DNA of 64,000 bases from Edaphobacter lichenicola (lineage in GTDB: Bacteria; Acidobacteriota; Terriglobia; Terriglobales; Acidobacteriaceae): NCBI RefSeq assembly GCF_014201315.1, contig NZ_JACHDY010000006.1, forward strand, positions 248,001-312,000, written 5' to 3'. Positions 17,929 to 26,385 of this stretch are shown piece after piece. The position numbers and the translations under genes were made by a program. Each line of letters begins with the position of its first letter. Positions within the stretch are counted from its first letter, which is position 1. Under the pieces are notes generated by a model that saw nothing but the letters and a program-made list of their open reading frames with translations, did no database searches and was not told where the DNA came from.

Positions 17929-18594
17929 TCAGCCGAGCCAGGAAGAGTTACGGATCACACTGCAGAAGTTGCCACGGTGAAAGGCGGGATCTTTGTCTGC
18001 GAGCACGTCCGCTTTAACGTTTCCGAAGGTAGTCTCAGGCTTGTGTTTGATGCCGTCGTAGAAGGTCTGGAGGATATCCTCTTTGAAATGGGCTGTACGC
18101 GGGAACGCCTGCACAACCGCGTTGCGGTCTGACTCTGTGAAGCTGGTGTAGTCGATTCCGAGCACATCCATTTCGACGCCTGCCGTCACGAGGGCAACGA
18201 CCGGATGCATATATTGAGGGATGCCGGGAGTTGTGTGAAGTGCAATCGCAGTCCATACGCGGTCGATGTCCTCTTCAGAGATGCTATGGCGGCGCAGGAA
18301 GTCGCGCGCGGCATTTGCACCATCAACCTCAAAACGGTCTGCGGCGCTGCTGTAAGCAGGTACGAGACCGATGTCGTGGAACATTGCGCCGGCGTAGAGA
18401 AGTTCGGCATCAAAGTTGAAGCCACGACGCTGGCCTGCGAGCGCGCCAAAGTAGTAGACGCGGCTGGAGTGATTGAAGAGCAGAGTCGATTCCGTATCGC
18501 GAATGAACTCCGTGATTTCATTGGCAAGAGTACTGTCTGGAACTGTGATGCCCGAGATGAGTGCTGCTTGAGAAGCCTGAGTTGATATGGTCAT
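17929..18594 (-). CDS. HD-domain protein, cyanamide-hydratase-like
   Basis: A 221-residue cytoplasmic protein of the HD metal-dependent hydrolase superfamily. The metal-binding pattern is visible as NHSSRVYYFG (first His), AMFHDIGL (His-Asp pair) and a later ALHTTPG. The NHS-RVY-FG arrangement is typical of the branch that includes cyanamide hydratase; many bacterial members have no tested substrate. AGGAGG lies just before the ATG. A GlxA-type regulator is encoded 94 bp upstream on the same strand and may be co-transcribed or control it. Confidence 0.85.
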   Translation of the reverse strand: MTISTQASQAALISGITVPDSTLANEITEFIRDTESTLLFNHSSRVYYFGALAGQRRGFNFDAELLYAGAMFHDIGLVPAYSSAADRFEVDGANAARDFLRRHSISEEDIDRVWTAIALHTTPGIPQYMHPVVALVTAGVEMDVLGIDYTSFTESDRNAVVQAFPRTAHFKEDILQTFYDGIKHKPETTFGNVKADVLADKDPAFHRGNFCSVIRNSSWLG

Positions 18595-18688
18595 GGACGC
18601 CTCCTGCGTGATTTGCTTACATATCCACGCTAGAACTTCCGGTGTGTGAACGCCACGACATGATTACAGCAATTTAGGACATTTGCAT

Positions 18689-19651
18689 CTACGAGACTGA
18701 CCCACGCGCGAGTGTGCTCTTAAAGCGACTGACGTATTCGGCCGCAGTAACGCCGAGGACCCGGAGAAAGGTGCGGCGCATCGCATCTGCAGATTTGAAG
18801 CCGCAGGAGTCGGCTATTTCTTTAAGCCCGCGAGAGGAGCTGTCGATGATCTGCTGTGCTGCTTCGACGCGCATGCGGTCAACGAACTGGCCGGGGTTCA
18901 TTCCGGTCTCGCGGAGGCAGACGCGCGTGAAATGGCGAGCGCTCATACCAATGCGCTCGGCGAGCGACTCAACGGTAAGGTCTTCACGAAGGTGTTGGAG
19001 CATCCATATTTGAAGCTCGCGCAATGGCTGCGAGGTGACGGCCTGATGGGAGAGCATGTGACTGTATTGCGCTTGTCCGCCCGGACGCACGAGGAACATG
19101 ACGAGGAAGCGCGCGATCTTGAGAGCTGTTTCATGTCCGTGATCTTCTTCGACCAGCGCGAGCGAGAGGTCAATTCCGGCTGTGATACCTGCCGATGTGT
19201 AGATAGAGCCGTCGCGCAGATAGATAGGCTCGGGCCGCACAACGACGTTTGGGTACTCCCTGGCGAGACGGTCGCAGAAGTTCCAGTGCGTAACGGCTTG
19301 CTTCCCGTCCAGGAGACCTGCTTCGGCGAGAAGGAACGCGCCGGTACAGATGGATGCGACACGACGTGACTGCCTTGCGGTTTTCGCGATCCAGACGATG
19401 AAGTTAGGATCGTAACTGCCACTTTCTGCGCCGGGACCTCCGACGATTACAAGGGTGTCGATGGGACCGCGCACGTCAGCGATGGGAGTTGCGTGGGCGA
19501 GCACGACGCCGCGATTGGTCTGAAGAGTTCGTTCAAGGCCGGGGTTTGCAAGTTGAATCTCGTAATCGGGCGCATTGGAAAACACCTCGAACGGGCCAGT
19601 TACGTCGAGTATCTGAACGGGAGACGGTCCGATGATGACTACTTTCCGCAT
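18689..19651 (-). CDS. GlxA-family transcriptional regulator (DJ-1/PfpI plus AraC HTH)
   Basis: A 320-residue protein. The N-terminal half is a DJ-1/PfpI-like (class I glutamine amidotransferase-like) domain with the elbow SICTGAFLLAEAGLL around Cys102. The C-terminal half (about 215-315) is an AraC-type double helix-turn-helix with ESLAERIGMSARHFTRVC and SCGFKSADAMRRTF. Such regulators usually activate nearby operons in response to a small ligand or stress; the adjacent HD-domain gene is the nearest candidate target. Confidence 0.92.
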   Translation of the reverse strand: MRKVVIIGPSPVQILDVTGPFEVFSNAPDYEIQLANPGLERTLQTNRGVVLAHATPIADVRGPIDTLVIVGGPGAESGSYDPNFIVWIAKTARQSRRVASICTGAFLLAEAGLLDGKQAVTHWNFCDRLAREYPNVVVRPEPIYLRDGSIYTSAGITAGIDLSLALVEEDHGHETALKIARFLVMFLVRPGGQAQYSHMLSHQAVTSQPLRELQIWMLQHLREDLTVESLAERIGMSARHFTRVCLRETGMNPGQFVDRMRVEAAQQIIDSSSRGLKEIADSCGFKSADAMRRTFLRVLGVTAAEYVSRFKSTLARGSVS

Positions 19652-19788
19652 ATGGCTAGTTTAGGGGAGCGGCCTACAATCACATCAGATTGCATTGAGT
19701 GAAGTGGCGACTTTTTATCAATCGAGAATCAGAACCTCTGAGACGGCCGACCTACATTTACTCGATTGAGTGAGCGAGATACGCCTTC

Positions 19789-20409
19789 TTAACGCACATC
19801 GCTGCAAACGTTCCCGAGAATGAGGTCGACGGCGGCGCAAGCCAATCGCTCGAGCTCGGTATCGTTTTCATGCTTGCCGACTCCTGCCAACAAACGGTAT
19901 AAGACGTCTCCCGTCAATGAGTCGTGAAGGACCACCGCCATTCGTTCAATCGGGATCGGTGCCTTTCGCAGCTCGTCTAGACGACTTTCCAACAGAGATC
20001 GTATGATCGAAGCCGTTCTGGCGGGACCGTGCGTGTACCATGCCTCGCCTACTTCGGGGCAGTTCACGGCCTCGCCGATGGCGAGACGGTGAAGCTCTAC
20101 GGACCGTTTTGCGGTGATGAGCTTCAGAATGTGAAAAGAGAGCTTTTTGAGACTCTCTTCAAGGTTCAATCCTGTGTAATCGATCTTGGTGAGCGGTTCG
20201 TTCGACTCGCGGCACAGGTTCTCAATACTGCTGATGAACAGCCCACACTTCCCGCCAAATTTGCTGTAGACCGTACTCTTCGAACCGCCAGCCAGCTCGA
20301 CGATCTTGTCGATGGTAACGCCCTCATAGCCGCGCTTCAGAAACAAGTCAGCTGCGACTTTTTGGAGCCTGCCATTTCGAACCTCTCCTCGCGACCGCCT
20401 GTCAGGCAT
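19789..20409 (-). CDS. TetR/AcrR-family transcriptional regulator
   Basis: A 206-residue repressor-type protein. Residues about 12-58 form the TetR helix-turn-helix: KVAADLFLKRGYEGVTIDKIVELAGGSKSTVYSKFG, here quoted in part. The C-terminal ligand domain is all-helical and divergent, as usual for the family. It is divergent from the dehydrogenase/multicopper oxidase/MbfA operon, and an 11-bp palindrome lies in the shared upstream region. Autoregulation and control of that operon are inferred; the ligand is unknown. Confidence 0.92.
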   Translation of the reverse strand: MPDRRSRGEVRNGRLQKVAADLFLKRGYEGVTIDKIVELAGGSKSTVYSKFGGKCGLFISSIENLCRESNEPLTKIDYTGLNLEESLKKLSFHILKLITAKRSVELHRLAIGEAVNCPEVGEAWYTHGPARTASIIRSLLESRLDELRKAPIPIERMAVVLHDSLTGDVLYRLLAGVGKHENDTELERLACAAVDLILGNVCSDVR

Positions 20410-20819
20410 TCATCTCTCCCTTCTCCGGCCTGCATGCATCAAGGAAATATTTAATGGATCCACAGCTTGAATCCTCCTGTGTTGACAGCATTTTATGCGG
20501 CCTCCTCTTCAGGTCACCCTGGATTGCCGGCCTGAGGGTTGTCGTCGAGAGTTTCTCATTGTAATGTAATGTACAGTACAGATAATTCGCTATGCAATCG
20601 CGAATTACCTGGAGGGTACATGGGAAGCAAAAGACCGGCATTCACCATCACGGCGGACAGGACACCGTCGTTTTCGTCCTTGTAAGGAGAGGCATATGTG
20701 GGGTGGCGCGATTTCGGGGAACTCTCGGCCACCTGCTGCTGCCCCTGCTCTGGGTTGCTCTCTGCTCAACACTGCACGATCAACTATCGCAAAACTATCG
20801 ATTTTGGGAGATGAAAACT
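20410..20819. promoter_or_regulatory. Divergent control region between TetR and the redox operon, with palindrome
   Basis: This 410-base stretch separates the TetR gene from the operon it probably controls. At 20570-20580 lies TGTACAGTACA, an odd-centred palindrome (TGTAC-A-GTACA) of the sort TetR proteins bind, preceded by the short direct repeat GTAATGTAAT. An open frame from 20592 runs into the dehydrogenase gene but lacks a convincing ribosome site and family similarity, so I treat it as leader. Confidence 0.45.
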
Positions 20820-22202
20820 ATGAAACGTTCGCCCTTCGCAAAGTTCCACGCGTTAACTCTCGTTTTTACCCCGTTTCTTCCTTATGCGCTCCATGCGCAG
20901 CAGACGATCACCGGTCAGGCCGCCTTCGCGGACTACACGCAGCAGAAGCCGGGCGTCCGGCGAAAAATAACCGTGGCAGACCTGCCGGAGCCGAAACCGT
21001 CTGAATCTGTAGATAACGGTCCCACTCTTGTTCCAAGGCCTGAGGGTGCGTGGCCCCTTGCCCCGGCCGGATTTAAGGTCCAGCTCTATGCGGGCGGGGA
21101 TGCAGCCACTCCTATGCAGCGCTCCGAAAACAAGAAAGAGACACACGCGCCTACCTCTGGAACCTTCGTGATGCCTCGCATCATCCACACTGCACCCAAT
21201 GGAGATCTCTTTATAGCAGACTCGCAGGCTGGCTCCATATTTGTGCTGCGCGGCGTTACTGCTGCCGGGAAGGCAGGCACCATCAGCAGCTACGCCACTG
21301 GCCTTGATCATCCGTTTGGCATTGCGTTTTATCCTGCTGGCGCAAATCCTCAATGGGTCTACGTCGGAAACGCCACGACCGTCGTTAGATTCGCCTACAA
21401 GTCCGGGGATCTAAAAGCTGCCGGCGCGCCCGAGACAATCGTGCCCGATCTCCCCGGCTATGCCCAACTTCGTGGCGGAGGCCATTGGACGCGGGATGTT
21501 GTCTTCTCTGCCGACGGCAAGCATATGCTGGTGTCAGTTGGAAGTGGATCGAATGCCGACGATCCTGACACCCATCCCAGTGAGTTCCATCGTGCGGACG
21601 TGCTGGAGTACACCCCGGAGGGTAAGTTCATCGAGGTATACGCTTACGGTATTCGTAACTGTGTCGGCGAGGCTATCAACTCGGTTACGGGTCAACTGTG
21701 GTGTTCAACCAACGAGCGCGACGCCCTGGGGAACAATCTCGTTCCTGATTATGTGACGTCAGTTAAAGAAGGCGGCTTCTATGGTTGGCCCTGGTTCTAT
21801 ATGGGGGGCCATCAGGACCCACGACTTATGGGCACTCATCCTGAACTCAAATCCAAGGTCATTACCCCCGATGTCCTGGTTCAACCCCACATGGCTTCGC
21901 TCGGAATGACCTTTTACCCTACTAGCAAATCCACCTTCCCATCCCAATATGACGGCGACGGATTCGCAGCGCAACATGGGTCCTGGAACCGTGCGAATCG
22001 CGGAGGCTACGAGGTTATCCGTATTCCAATGAAGAACGGCAAAGCTACCGGCGAGTACGAAGATTTTCTTACTGGATTTGTCACCCCGGATGGACAGGTC
22101 TGGGGCCGACCGGTAGGAGTAGACGTAGGTCACGATGGCGCTCTCTACGTTACGGACGACGGCTCTCGCAGCATCTGGCGCGTAACCTACAGTGGAAAAT
22201 AG
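20820..22202 (+). CDS. Secreted PQQ-type sorbosone dehydrogenase-like protein
   Basis: A 460-residue six-bladed beta-propeller of the soluble glucose/sorbosone dehydrogenase type, with blade sequences such as PRIIHTAPNGDLFIADSQAG, RDVVFSADGKHMLVSVGSG and YAYGIRNCVGEAINSVTG. These proteins oxidise sugars or aldehydes with PQQ in the periplasm, though many members are uncharacterised. The ATG at 20820 is preferred over 20811 because GGGAG at 20806-20810 is then nine bases away. A signal peptide ending LPYALHAQQ follows. First gene of the operon divergent from TetR. Confidence 0.88.
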   Translation: MKRSPFAKFHALTLVFTPFLPYALHAQQTITGQAAFADYTQQKPGVRRKITVADLPEPKPSESVDNGPTLVPRPEGAWPLAPAGFKVQLYAGGDAATPMQRSENKKETHAPTSGTFVMPRIIHTAPNGDLFIADSQAGSIFVLRGVTAAGKAGTISSYATGLDHPFGIAFYPAGANPQWVYVGNATTVVRFAYKSGDLKAAGAPETIVPDLPGYAQLRGGGHWTRDVVFSADGKHMLVSVGSGSNADDPDTHPSEFHRADVLEYTPEGKFIEVYAYGIRNCVGEAINSVTGQLWCSTNERDALGNNLVPDYVTSVKEGGFYGWPWFYMGGHQDPRLMGTHPELKSKVITPDVLVQPHMASLGMTFYPTSKSTFPSQYDGDGFAAQHGSWNRANRGGYEVIRIPMKNGKATGEYEDFLTGFVTPDGQVWGRPVGVDVGHDGALYVTDDGSRSIWRVTYSGK

Positions 22203-22453
22203 CGAGATTTTCAGTGGATGAAACATCTCTAACGAAGTCGGCTGTGTCCACTATCTCTTGTCCCTGTTTCTCGTCGTGCGCAGGCACGCGGAGGCGATCT
22301 TCTGACCTTGTAGGACACCTTTTCGAACTGAACAAACTTCGTCAGCATGACAACCCCTTCAGGCGGAACATGCACTCTCATACAACAAAGGCGGTCCTCT
22401 GCCTTCATGGGCCGAGTCTTTTTCCACTCCGTTCGCATCCAGATATTGATGTT

Positions 22454-23827
22454 ATGACCAACCAGGGATATTCGACATTGTTGACTCGCCGGCGCTTCGC
22501 GCAGCTTACAGGCATGGCTGCGGGCTCGGCTCTTTTGGGCGCAGCGTCCGGAGTGGCGGCCCCTCCGGACGTCGCGCTGGAGATCGCTCCGTACACGCTC
22601 GAAGCCTCCCCTAAACACCACATTCGCACAGTCGCCTACAACGGCCAGGTCCCCGGTCCGCTTCTTCGCATGCGCCAGGGACAGGAACAAACGGTAGAGG
22701 TGCGCAACCTCACCTCCGATCCCGAGGTGGTCCACTGGCACGGTCTGTTTCTTCCGTCAGAGATCGATGGAGCGATGGAAGAAGGCACCCCGATGATTGC
22801 TCCAAGAGCGTCGGCCCGATACACCTTCAAGCCCGATCCGCCCGGATTTCGTTGGTTCCATACCCACACCTTCGCGGGCAAGGACCTGGGCAAAGCACAG
22901 TACGGGGGCCAGCATGGCTTTCTCATGATCGAGCCACGCGAGAACGCGGGACGCTACGACCGCGAGGTGTTTCTGGGACTCCATGATTGGGGCGGTCATA
23001 TGTTCGGCGCGGATGATGGCTCTATGAATCCCGTGTATGACGTCTCGACTATCAATGGGAAGATGCTGGGGGCAGGCGATCCGGTGCGTGTCAAGCAAGG
23101 TGAACGGGTCCTGATGCACGTTCTCAACTCAAGTCCAACCGAGGTTCACTGGATTGCGCTCGCGGGACACAGCTTCCACGTCGTCGCTCTGGACGGCAAT
23201 CTCGTACCGCAACCTCGGACCGTTCCAATGCTGCGTCTCGCGCCCGCCGAAAGAGTGACTACGGTGGTTGAGATGAATGCTCCGGGCGTTTGGGTGCTTG
23301 GAGAAGTGCGGAAACATGTTCAGGCAGCAGGCATGGGAATTGTGATCGAGTACGGAGGCGCGACCGGTGAGCCAGTCTGGAAACAGCCGAATGATCTCGT
23401 CTGGGACTATCGCCAGTTCGCAGCCTCGGGCGAGACAAACCAAAGCGGAGACGAGGTCATTCGCATCGATCTCGCCTTCGATTCAAAGTTCCAGGGACAC
23501 GGCAACGAGGAGCTCTGGAGGATCAATGGAAAATCCTATCCGCAGACCGACGAGCCGATCCTAAAAACGGGGCAACGCTATCGACTTGTGCTGAAGAACT
23601 TGAGCGCAGACGATCATCCGATGCATCTGCACCGCCACACCTTCGAGGTGCGCAAGTTAGAAGGAACCTCCGAGATGCACGGATTGAGGAAGGATGTCGT
23701 GCTCGTGCCCTCGAAGAGCACAGCAGATGTTGAGTTTATCGCAGACAATCCGGGAAGGACGCTCTTTCATTGTCATCAACAGGATCATATGGATCGAGGT
23801 TTCATGATGGTGTTTCGATATGCCTAG
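22454..23827 (+). CDS. Multicopper oxidase, Tat-exported
   Basis: A 457-residue laccase-like enzyme with all four copper-binding stretches: VVHWHGL, WFHTHTFAG, HPMHLHRHTFEV and LFHCHQQDHMDRGFM. The last holds the HCH type 2/3 ligands, the type 1 His and a Met axial ligand. The TTRRRFAQL-like twin-arginine signal (LTRRRFAQLTGMAAGSALL) follows the ATG at 22454. Longer readings from 22214 or 22370 have no support upstream of the Tat signal. Likely roles are oxidation of Cu(I), Fe(II) or Mn(II), or of phenolics, in the periplasm. Its stop overlaps the next start by eight bases. Confidence 0.92.
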   Translation: MTNQGYSTLLTRRRFAQLTGMAAGSALLGAASGVAAPPDVALEIAPYTLEASPKHHIRTVAYNGQVPGPLLRMRQGQEQTVEVRNLTSDPEVVHWHGLFLPSEIDGAMEEGTPMIAPRASARYTFKPDPPGFRWFHTHTFAGKDLGKAQYGGQHGFLMIEPRENAGRYDREVFLGLHDWGGHMFGADDGSMNPVYDVSTINGKMLGAGDPVRVKQGERVLMHVLNSSPTEVHWIALAGHSFHVVALDGNLVPQPRTVPMLRLAPAERVTTVVEMNAPGVWVLGEVRKHVQAAGMGIVIEYGGATGEPVWKQPNDLVWDYRQFAASGETNQSGDEVIRIDLAFDSKFQGHGNEELWRINGKSYPQTDEPILKTGQRYRLVLKNLSADDHPMHLHRHTFEVRKLEGTSEMHGLRKDVVLVPSKSTADVEFIADNPGRTLFHCHQQDHMDRGFMMVFRYA

Positions 23828-24653
23828 CTATTCGCGAGGCGTTCAGAAAACGTCTCACTCGTTCAGCCTCCTGTTGATTCTGGTTGTCTGCTTGTTCTCA
23901 GGTTCAAGGGTTGCACACGGCCAGGGAAACTACGAGATTCAGGTCTACGGTGCCGACACGGTCCCGCCAAAGAGCCTGATGGTGGAGTTGCACTCAAACT
24001 ACACTGTGTCCGGCCAGACCAAAACGATCAACGGCGTGTACCCCACCAACCATCAGGAGCACGAGACCCTCGAACTGACCAAGGGGATTAACAACTGGTC
24101 GGAGGTCGGTTTCTACGTCTTCACCAGTGAACAGGACGGACACGGAGTCCAATGGGTCGGAGACCATATCCGGCCGCGCGTGAGGGCACCGGACAGCTGG
24201 CATCTCCCGGTGGGACTCAGTCTTTCGACCGAGGTCGGCTATCAAAGAGCCGTCTACTCTCCGGACACCTGGACCTGGGAAATCCGCCCCATCATCGATA
24301 AAACCCTGGGGCGCTGGTACCTCTCCTTCAACCCGGCTCTTGAACGTACCTGGCACGGGCCTGATGTAAAACAGGGACTCGGCTTCTCGCCCGGCGTCAA
24401 GGTTAGTTACGACTTCACTCGCCAGATCAGCGGCGGCCTCGAATACTACGCGGATTACGGGCGCATTGGATCGTTCGATACGCTGCACAACCAACAACAA
24501 CAGATCTTTGCTGTTACTGACCTCAACGTCTCGCCGAAATGGGAGATCAACATCGGCGTCGGTGTAGGCCCCACCGCAGGAACCGACCACTTGATCGTAA
24601 AGGGAATCCTCGGCAGGCGCTTCGACTGGGGAAGAAAGTCTGCAGTCGAGTAG
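23820..24653 (+). CDS. Outer-membrane beta-barrel protein of the oxidase operon
   Basis: A 277-residue protein with a signal peptide (SLLLILVVCLFSGSRVAHGQ) followed by alternating amphipathic strands ending in DHLIVKGILGRRFDW, typical of a small outer-membrane barrel of about twelve strands. It overlaps the multicopper oxidase gene by eight bases, so the two are coupled. It may pass a substrate or metal through the outer membrane for the oxidase; no family-specific ligand is visible. Confidence 0.75.
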   Translation: MPSYSRGVQKTSHSFSLLLILVVCLFSGSRVAHGQGNYEIQVYGADTVPPKSLMVELHSNYTVSGQTKTINGVYPTNHQEHETLELTKGINNWSEVGFYVFTSEQDGHGVQWVGDHIRPRVRAPDSWHLPVGLSLSTEVGYQRAVYSPDTWTWEIRPIIDKTLGRWYLSFNPALERTWHGPDVKQGLGFSPGVKVSYDFTRQISGGLEYYADYGRIGSFDTLHNQQQQIFAVTDLNVSPKWEINIGVGVGPTAGTDHLIVKGILGRRFDWGRKSAVE

Positions 24654-24695
24654 TCTGTTGCTCGCTGTTGTTTGCTCAATCGATAAGGAGATTCG

Positions 24696-25889
24696 ATGAC
24701 AGAATCGGACAATAAGAGACTACTCGCAGCGCTCGCGGCCAACTGGCAGGCAGAGATGGACGGCCACTACACCTACTCGGCGCTGGCCAAAAGAGAGGAT
24801 GAGCCACAACGGCGAAACGCTTTACGTGGTCTGGCTGCGGCGGAAAAGCACCATGCCGACCTCTGGGCTGGACGCATTCTGGAACTCGGTGGACAAGCGC
24901 CCCAGTACACGGGTAGTGAATCAGGACAGGCCGACTCCCTGGCAGCGCAGATAGGAGGAGCGGACCTTGCCCTGCGCCGACTGGAGATCGACGAGGGACG
25001 CGACATTGCCAAGTATGGGAAGCAGTTGAAGGCGCTCGGAGACGAACCAAGCATCGCGATTCTCAAGGAAGTGATCGCCGATGAACGAGAGCACTATCAA
25101 ACCCTGGGAAATCTCATCCGGTCGCGACGTCCGCTGCCTGCAATGACTCCTGAGCAGTCGCAGGAAGCACTTGATAGCCTATTGAACGCCCGCAAGGAAG
25201 GCCATCCGCAAGCGGCAGGCTGGGTAGGCGACGCCATCTACGGCATCAACGATGGGCTTGGCTCTATCTTCGGCATCGTCTCGGGCGTTTCGGGGGCGAC
25301 GCTGGGCAACAGCCACTTTGTTCTTATTGCTGGTTTGGCCGGTATGGTGGCCAGTGCGCTCTCGATGGGATCAGGCGCCTATCTTGCCTCGAAGAGCCAG
25401 CGGGAGATCTTCGAGGCAGAGTTTGCGAGGGAGCGGGAGGCCGTCGAGGACAACGAAGCTGAAGCGCGCGAGGTGCTTTCCCTCAGCTATCAAATCCGGG
25501 GGTTGCCAGAAGAAGAGGCACAACGCTTCGTCGAGCATATAGCCAGAAACAAGGAACAACTCATCAAGGCGCTTGCTCGTGAGCGCCTGAATACGTCCGA
25601 GGAAGCACTGAGCAAACCTCTCGTCTCTGCTGTATCTGGAGCTCTGTCGACCGCAGTGGGCGCACTCATTCCGATCATTCCGTTCTTCTTTATGAATGGA
25701 ATTAGAGCGGTCATTGCAGCAGCCATCGTGTCTCTGATTGCGCACTTCGCCGTCGGAGCTGCAAAGTCGTTCATCACAATTCGTTCATGGTGGAGCAGTG
25801 GACTTGAGATGACAATCGTAGGAGCAGTTGAGGGCGTCGTGACCTATGTGATCGGAATTGGTTTAGGCAGAATTGGAGGAGGCCAGTAG
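24696..25889 (+). CDS. Membrane-bound ferritin-like/VIT1 fusion, MbfA type
   Basis: A 397-residue inner-membrane protein. The N-terminal 150 residues form a ferritin-like (erythrin) four-helix domain with iron-binding Glu/His in EMDGHYTY, AAEKHHADLW and IADEREHYQTL. The rest is a VIT1/CCC1 transporter with the signature GDAIYGINDGLGSIFG and several membrane helices. In related alpha-proteobacterial MbfA this arrangement exports iron and protects from peroxide. AAGGAG precedes the ATG, 42 bp after the barrel gene. Together with the multicopper oxidase it points to iron or manganese homeostasis. Confidence 0.9.
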   Translation: MTESDNKRLLAALAANWQAEMDGHYTYSALAKREDEPQRRNALRGLAAAEKHHADLWAGRILELGGQAPQYTGSESGQADSLAAQIGGADLALRRLEIDEGRDIAKYGKQLKALGDEPSIAILKEVIADEREHYQTLGNLIRSRRPLPAMTPEQSQEALDSLLNARKEGHPQAAGWVGDAIYGINDGLGSIFGIVSGVSGATLGNSHFVLIAGLAGMVASALSMGSGAYLASKSQREIFEAEFAREREAVEDNEAEAREVLSLSYQIRGLPEEEAQRFVEHIARNKEQLIKALARERLNTSEEALSKPLVSAVSGALSTAVGALIPIIPFFFMNGIRAVIAAAIVSLIAHFAVGAAKSFITIRSWWSSGLEMTIVGAVEGVVTYVIGIGLGRIGGGQ

Positions 25890-26022
25890 GGCTATCCGGA
25901 ACTGAAAAGTCAATGAGAACAGGCCAACTCACTCATCGAGAGAGTTGCAGCAAGCCTTATAGGGCATTGGAAATGCCAGATTCATTCTGCGGCTGGCCTG
26001 GGCAGACTGAAACTTTGGCGAT

Positions 26023-26157
26023 AGCAGAGTCATTCACCGGAACGGGGACCGAAGCTCAAAAATCGAAAATCCGAATGCCAGCTTCGGAGCTTTCAACGGC
26101 AGCAGCAGTGTTTTCCCCTCACGACAGGTTCAGTTGGTTTTACGCCAGGCGTTCTGA
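26023..26157 (+). pseudogene. 3' remnant of a TonB-dependent receptor
   Basis: One frame, closed upstream by TGA at 26008-26010 and ending in TGA at 26155-26157, reads IENPNASFGAFNGSSSVF and then SRQVQLVLRQAF before the stop. This matches the C-terminal barrel strand of Oar-like receptors, which end in -RQ-Q-L-(L/F)-(K/R)-x-F. Just upstream VIHRNGDRSS resembles the FNV-NH-NWGDPSS segment seen in such proteins. No start, plug or barrel is left within the 496-base gap after the MbfA gene. A hairpin follows at the distance expected for its own terminator. Confidence 0.6.
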
Positions 26158-26176
26158 ACTTTATCTTTCCGCAACT

Positions 26177-26206
26177 GGGCGATGAGACGGCTTTGCCTCG
26201 TCGCCC
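26177..26206 (+). terminator. Hairpin after the receptor remnant
   Basis: GGGCGATGAG pairs with CTCGTCGCCC around a ten-base loop, 19 bases after the remnant stop codon. It probably ended the lost receptor transcript and may now terminate the MbfA operon read-through. Confidence 0.55.
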
Positions 26207-26385
26207 GGGCCCCTCGTAAACGCTAGGAGGAGAATGACGGCTCAGTCCAATCACCCGATTCTATTTCTTCGGAGTTTTGGCCCTTCACGACGCCAGATCT
26301 TTTGCACTATGCGCTTACGAACATTCCATCCTTTCTCGTCTGGGCAGGGTTATGGTTCGACGATAGTCAACCGAGCATTCCACTA

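Noticed and set aside
25913..26185. A 90-codon plus-strand frame after the MbfA gene
   Set aside because: It has no ribosome site or recognisable family, and the receptor remnant in another frame over the same DNA has a clear protein match.
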